Assembly: GCA_941918925.1 (NCBI GenBank)
Contig: OW799237.1
Span: 110,268,515-110,332,514 of the forward strand
Direction of reading: 5' to 3'
DNA from: Phyto melanocephala
Taxonomy: Eukaryota > Arthropoda > Insecta > Diptera > Rhinophoridae
DNA length: 64,000 bases
Positions 60,365 through 64,000 of this stretch are shown in pieces; positions within the stretch are counted from its first letter, which is position 1, and every line of letters begins with the position of its first letter. Below the pieces are notes generated by a model. It searched no databases. It had not been told where the DNA came from and saw only the letters and a program-made list of their open reading frames with translations. A program made the position numbers and the translations under genes.

Positions 60365-61740
60365 GCAGCGCCTTAAGATTTTTGAAACCTTTGGAAAAAA
60401 TGGCGTTCAAATCAAAATGCTGAAAAAATAAAGTCATTTTTATTGACGAGGCACACTTTCACCTTAATACACAAACAGAATTGCTACATTAGGGCAAATG
60501 ACAATCCACGAGTGATTATTGAAAACTCGATGCATTAACAAAGTGTTTGGTGCGTTTAATGAGCTGGCGGCGCCATCGGGACGTACTTTTGCAAAAATAA
60601 GGTCGGCAAAGCAGTTAACGTGAAAAATGTTTGCTATCACGCGATAATAACAGACTTTTTCTAGTCAGAAATTGGGGATATGGACCTGAACGAAATGTAA
60701 TTCCAAGAAGATGGTGCTACACAGCCCACGAAACAATGACTCTTTTGTGCGAGAAACTCAATAGACGTATTATCGATGTTAATGTGCCGCGACGATCCAC
60801 ACATCCATTTGTTCATACAATGTTTGGCAAAAAATATAAGGAGTGCTCATAGAATGTTGAAATTTGGAACAGAGCCTTTGGTTAGCTTAATTAAGAAAGA
60901 TATAAAGTTTCATCAAAATTGGCCACGCCCTCTACCCACCGCCCATAGAACCCAAAAATTATTTTTGGTCCAAAGTTTTTAAAATTTAGCACAGAGCCTT
61001 TATTATCTCAATTAAAGCCCACCACTGACCGCCCATATAACCCATATTATATTTTTTCCCACAACTTTTTGTCTCTTTACCGAAACTAATTAAATGAAAA
61101 TTAAAAATTAAACTAAAATTTCATGAATTTGGAGACAAATTTTATGATTTTATGAAAGATTATTTATTATTTAAACTTTTTTTTATAGAACAAATTTTTA
61201 TCTATCATATCTTTTATAATTTATAATTTTATAATTCTTTTTTTAAATACGCAGAAAAGGCGATATTTAAAAAAAAATCACTATTTAAATCAGAGCAATA
61301 AACTACAAACACTATAGAAGTGCGTAAACAGTTTTCAATGTTTTGGACCAAAATTTACATCTGGCTTTATTTCATTATTTCAAAGACAAATAAACGGTTT
61401 TTTGGGATACAATTTATGGATTCTTCATACTGAATCAATTTTTTACAAAACTGCATCATTACATTTTTAAGTTTTATGTGTCGAAAAATATTACTTATTG
61501 CACAAAAAAGCCCACTGTGCGATCGTGTGATTTATCATTATTGGATTTTTTCTTTGGGAATATTAAAAAGAAAAATTTGCTTTAATAAGCCAAAAACATT
61601 TCAAGAACGAAATTATTAATTATTATTAAAATTATCAATTATATCTTAGTGGCATTAAAAATTTGGACTATTGGATAGAAGTATGCCATCGAAACCGTGG
61701 CGAGCATATGGTCGAAATTTTATTTCACACATAATTTTCA
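60365..61740 (+). pseudogene. Old mariner-like transposase (DD41D type), split by an insertion
   Basis: Plus-strand fragments in shifting frames read LKIFETFGKNGVQIKM (N-terminal region), IDEAHFHLN (first Asp), GPERNVIPRRWCYTAHETMT (second region, decayed), RSCDLSLLDFF (third site, Asp kept) and LDYWIEVCHRNRGEHMVEIL at the C-terminus. Many stops and shifts show great age. Unlike the other copies, all three catalytic regions can be traced. A Helentron-like fragment near 60845-61065 and further sequence to about 61505 split it. No terminal repeats remain. Confidence 0.65.
60845..61065 (+). mobile_element. Helentron-type fragment, copy J
   Basis: Two diverged units carry ACAGAGCCTTTGGTTAG or ACAGAGCCTTTATTATC followed by ACCGCCCATAGAACCC or ACCGCCCATATAACCC, with GGCCACGCCC. 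These are typical DINE-1-like central motifs. No ends are visible. Confidence 0.45.
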
Positions 61741-63049
61741 TAGATCTATGATAATAGAAAATATCCTGGAAATTTTTCGTTGTATTTAAAATCAATTAAT
61801 TATTTAAAAATGTTAAAATAAATAATAAATTAATTAACAGTGTTACTAATAAATTACATTTAAGACAGCTTAACGAGAAAATACTTTTTTATAACTCATC
61901 TCATTACAGAACATGGGAAGCCTACTCTCAAAACATTCAAATATATTTTGAATGTTCTACTTTATTTTTGTTCTGATTCAGCTTCATTTTATTCAAACGT
62001 CGTCAAACTATATTTTTAGTGTAAATCAAAACACATACATATTTTTGCAAGTATGAATTTAATAATGATTGAGTAATACACTCACAATTTTAAATTTAAT
62101 GCGATTGATTGTAAGTAATTTTTCTAACGCTTGTGTAGTTCTTTAGTGTCTACTTGCAAATAAGTATTCCTATAATTGTATTTGTTGTTGTTTGAAATAT
62201 CATTGTATTAAAACTTGATTATATTAATTTTACATTAAGATTTTTTGAAAAAAAAAACAAAATAAGTAGGCACAGTGCAATAAAAACTAAAAATAAAAAA
62301 TACAAAAAAAATTTTTTAAAAAATCTAAAGTTTAATTACTAAGTATAAAATTAAAGTTAATTTAAAATTTCTGTGAAACAAAACTCTACTTAAAATTTTT
62401 CTTTTCAAAAATTAAAGAAAAATTTTGCTGCAATTTAAAATTCTGTTAAATATTTAAAGACTTTCGCATACATTAATGATTTGTTAAAAAGATAATTTAT
62501 TAAAAAAATATCTTAGAGAGAGTATTGATTTCAATTTATATTTCTTCAAATAGAGAATGTTTTGAAAGTTTTCAGATTTCAGATTAGATAAATAATTAGG
62601 CCCACTGTAAAACTACGAAATAGTATGTTTCTGTTTGTGCAAACGAGAATTTTGCTATTTGTCTAATTGAATTTGGACAGATACGAATGTGTCTTTGGTG
62701 TGTTTGCCAGAGACTGATGACGGCTTTCAAATGGCAAGTATTCCGTCCGTCCGTCTGTCTAACTGTCTTTGCACTTTAAAAACTTTTTTGGTAAAAATAA
62801 CTTGTTTTCTTTTTTTCAGCATTTGTTTGTATTTTACTACAAAAATTAACAACAAAAAAACGCAATGGCACATGCTGACATACTGTTCATTCAGTTGACT
62901 GTTTGCCAGTATGTCGGACAAATAAACGAAAATCGTGTTTATCATTACACTCACTTGCGTTTTTTTTTCTAAATATTTTAAAGGGGGTAATATGTAAGTG
63001 AATTTTAGATTTAATTTTTAGTTCTATTCTTTTTAAGCCAATGACAATA
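61741..63049. other. AT-rich non-coding DNA
   Basis: A CCGT/CTGT run at 62743-62759 is the only notable simple repeat. The short open frames here have no family motif. Confidence 0.5.
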
Positions 63050-63240
63050 CTACTTTAGCAGTCACCACCTTTAAAAAAATTACAGTAGTGTCATATCGTT
63101 TGTAATACATTGTAGTATTCTTCTAAGACTCAGCAAAATCCTTATATAATTTTTGAACAATACAGCAATGTCCGTCAGCCCGTAAGGGTTGAGATCTTTT
63201 ATCAGAACCCGGACCGCTTTACTGGCCCCAAAAATGTATT
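63050..63240 (+). mobile_element. Possible decayed Helentron-type 5' region
   Basis: GTGTCATATCGTTTGTAATA, a following ATTCTTCTAAG, and GTCCGTCAGCCCG occur in the order of the 5' block of the other copies. The match is weak and the rest of the element is not visible. Confidence 0.25.
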
Positions 63241-63313
63241 TTCATTGTATTTATTAGAAGATAGTTTTTAATATTATCTGCCACCATTTTTTAGATATGC
63301 AATAATTATTATA

Positions 63314-63760
63314 AACTAGCGGACCCGGCGAACTTTGCCTCGCCCCAATTCAATTGCATTTCAATTGCTTGTAATGCCTTTACAAGAATGCGTGATTTAA
63401 CAATTCACAAAACTCGTATAAATTGCAGCAAGAACAATAGCACACTTACTGTAGAAAGTTACAATGCCAAAACGACACCTGTCAGATTGCGCAAAGTCTA
63501 AGTCAACGTATAACGCCATCTATCGGATTTTGGCTGTGAACTTTTTATTTTTTCATTTGAAAAGCCATTAAGGAATAATTTCACACAAAATTTCATATAA
63601 AAACTCGATTTTTCCGACTTTTCCGGAGGGATTTTCCGTTGAACCTTCTTCACGAAAATACGAACAACTGACAAAAAATGTTATAAAAATTGGACCAGCC
63701 GTTTTCATTTTATGAATTACTATAAATTTTTTACACCATTTTTATATATGTATATAGATA
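63314..63760. repeat. Interspersed repeat with ACTAGCGGACCCGGCGAAC
   Basis: It begins AAACTAGCGGACCCGGCGAA and ends after ACCAGCCGTTTTCATTTTAT with TATATAGATAG. Sequences of this kind are widespread in insect genomes. I cannot say from this copy whether it is a non-LTR retrotransposon 3' end or another class. No coding capacity. Confidence 0.5.
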
Positions 63761-64000
63761 GTATTTTCTTCGTATGAGGGCATCACTTTCCCTTCATCGA
63801 TCCTTACCATTTTTGGTTTTAGTTAGAAAATTGTTATCAAAAGTTTCTCATACTAATTTTAAGCTAAATAGAGATTACAGTTTAACAGAAATGTTATTCA
63901 ATGTTTTGTTTGTATTCACAATGTCCTTTTCACTGATATATTGGATTGTACGCTCGAAAAAGTAAACTAATATTGTGGCTAATTGCACAGAGTTTCAAGC
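63761..64000. other. Non-coding end of window
   Basis: A 63-codon open frame (63774-63965) has a hydrophobic tail but no recognised motif. It starts right after the interspersed repeat and is probably chance. Confidence 0.35.

Overview
This window reads as strongly AT-rich nuclear DNA of a higher fly (Diptera, probably a calyptrate such as a blow fly or house fly relative). The evidence is indirect: DINE-1/INE-1-like Helentron derivatives with the typical 3' hairpin and CTTG end, DD41D-type mariner remnants, a tRNA-derived SINE, (TTG)n, (TG)n and CATA-type microsatellites, and no compact coding. I find no intact host gene, rRNA or tRNA. The stretch is best read as an intergenic region or a very large intron filled with transposable elements (TEs). 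Two small exon-like islands (about 8.6-9.6 kb and 18.35-18.50 kb) are the only hints of host function, and both are weak.

Layout. 0-10 kb: a MITE with 3-bp TAA repeats (871-1472), a large inverted-repeat cluster of one short interspersed family (2681-4478) with a nested MITE, and a broken DD41D mariner (6103-6899). 10-20.5 kb: a 5'-truncated SINE, three Helentron-type non-autonomous elements (10.6, 13.3 and 19.6 kb), a degenerate repeat array (15.6-16.1 kb), and an unexplained cluster of a TGTCACGTACGA motif. 21-34 kb: two almost identical 2.7-kb Helentron-derived elements in the same orientation (21111-23829 and 30973-33677), each carrying the same nested mariner derivative. Between them lie a hAT element with a perfect 8-bp target duplication (25061-26146), a TA-flanked MITE and a second hAT remnant that keeps the C-terminal dimerisation motif. 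34.7-36.2 kb: an AT-rich degenerate array. 37-43 kb: three more Helentron-type copies and a deleted mariner with TA-flanked ends. 44.9-47.8 kb: another mariner and a degenerate piggyBac element (TTAA, CCC ends) with a mariner fragment inside.

48.3-57.6 kb is the most striking part. A TTAA-flanked element (48268-57590) contains a 7.6-kb foldback element (49558-57133). The foldback has an exact 9-bp target duplication, and its arms are about 13 and 29 inverted copies of a 171-bp tandem repeat meeting at a 20-nt loop, with no transposase between them. The remainder (57.9-64 kb) holds a SINE with its tRNA head, a small MITE, an old mariner split by a Helentron fragment, and a common insect interspersed repeat.

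The pieces do not form a pathway. What they record is a history of nested, mostly dead DNA transposons: piggyBac, hAT, mariner, a foldback element and rolling-circle elements. The best candidates for something undescribed are the 171-bp satellite foldback element, the mobile Helentron-plus-mariner composite present twice, and the CACGTACG motif cluster.
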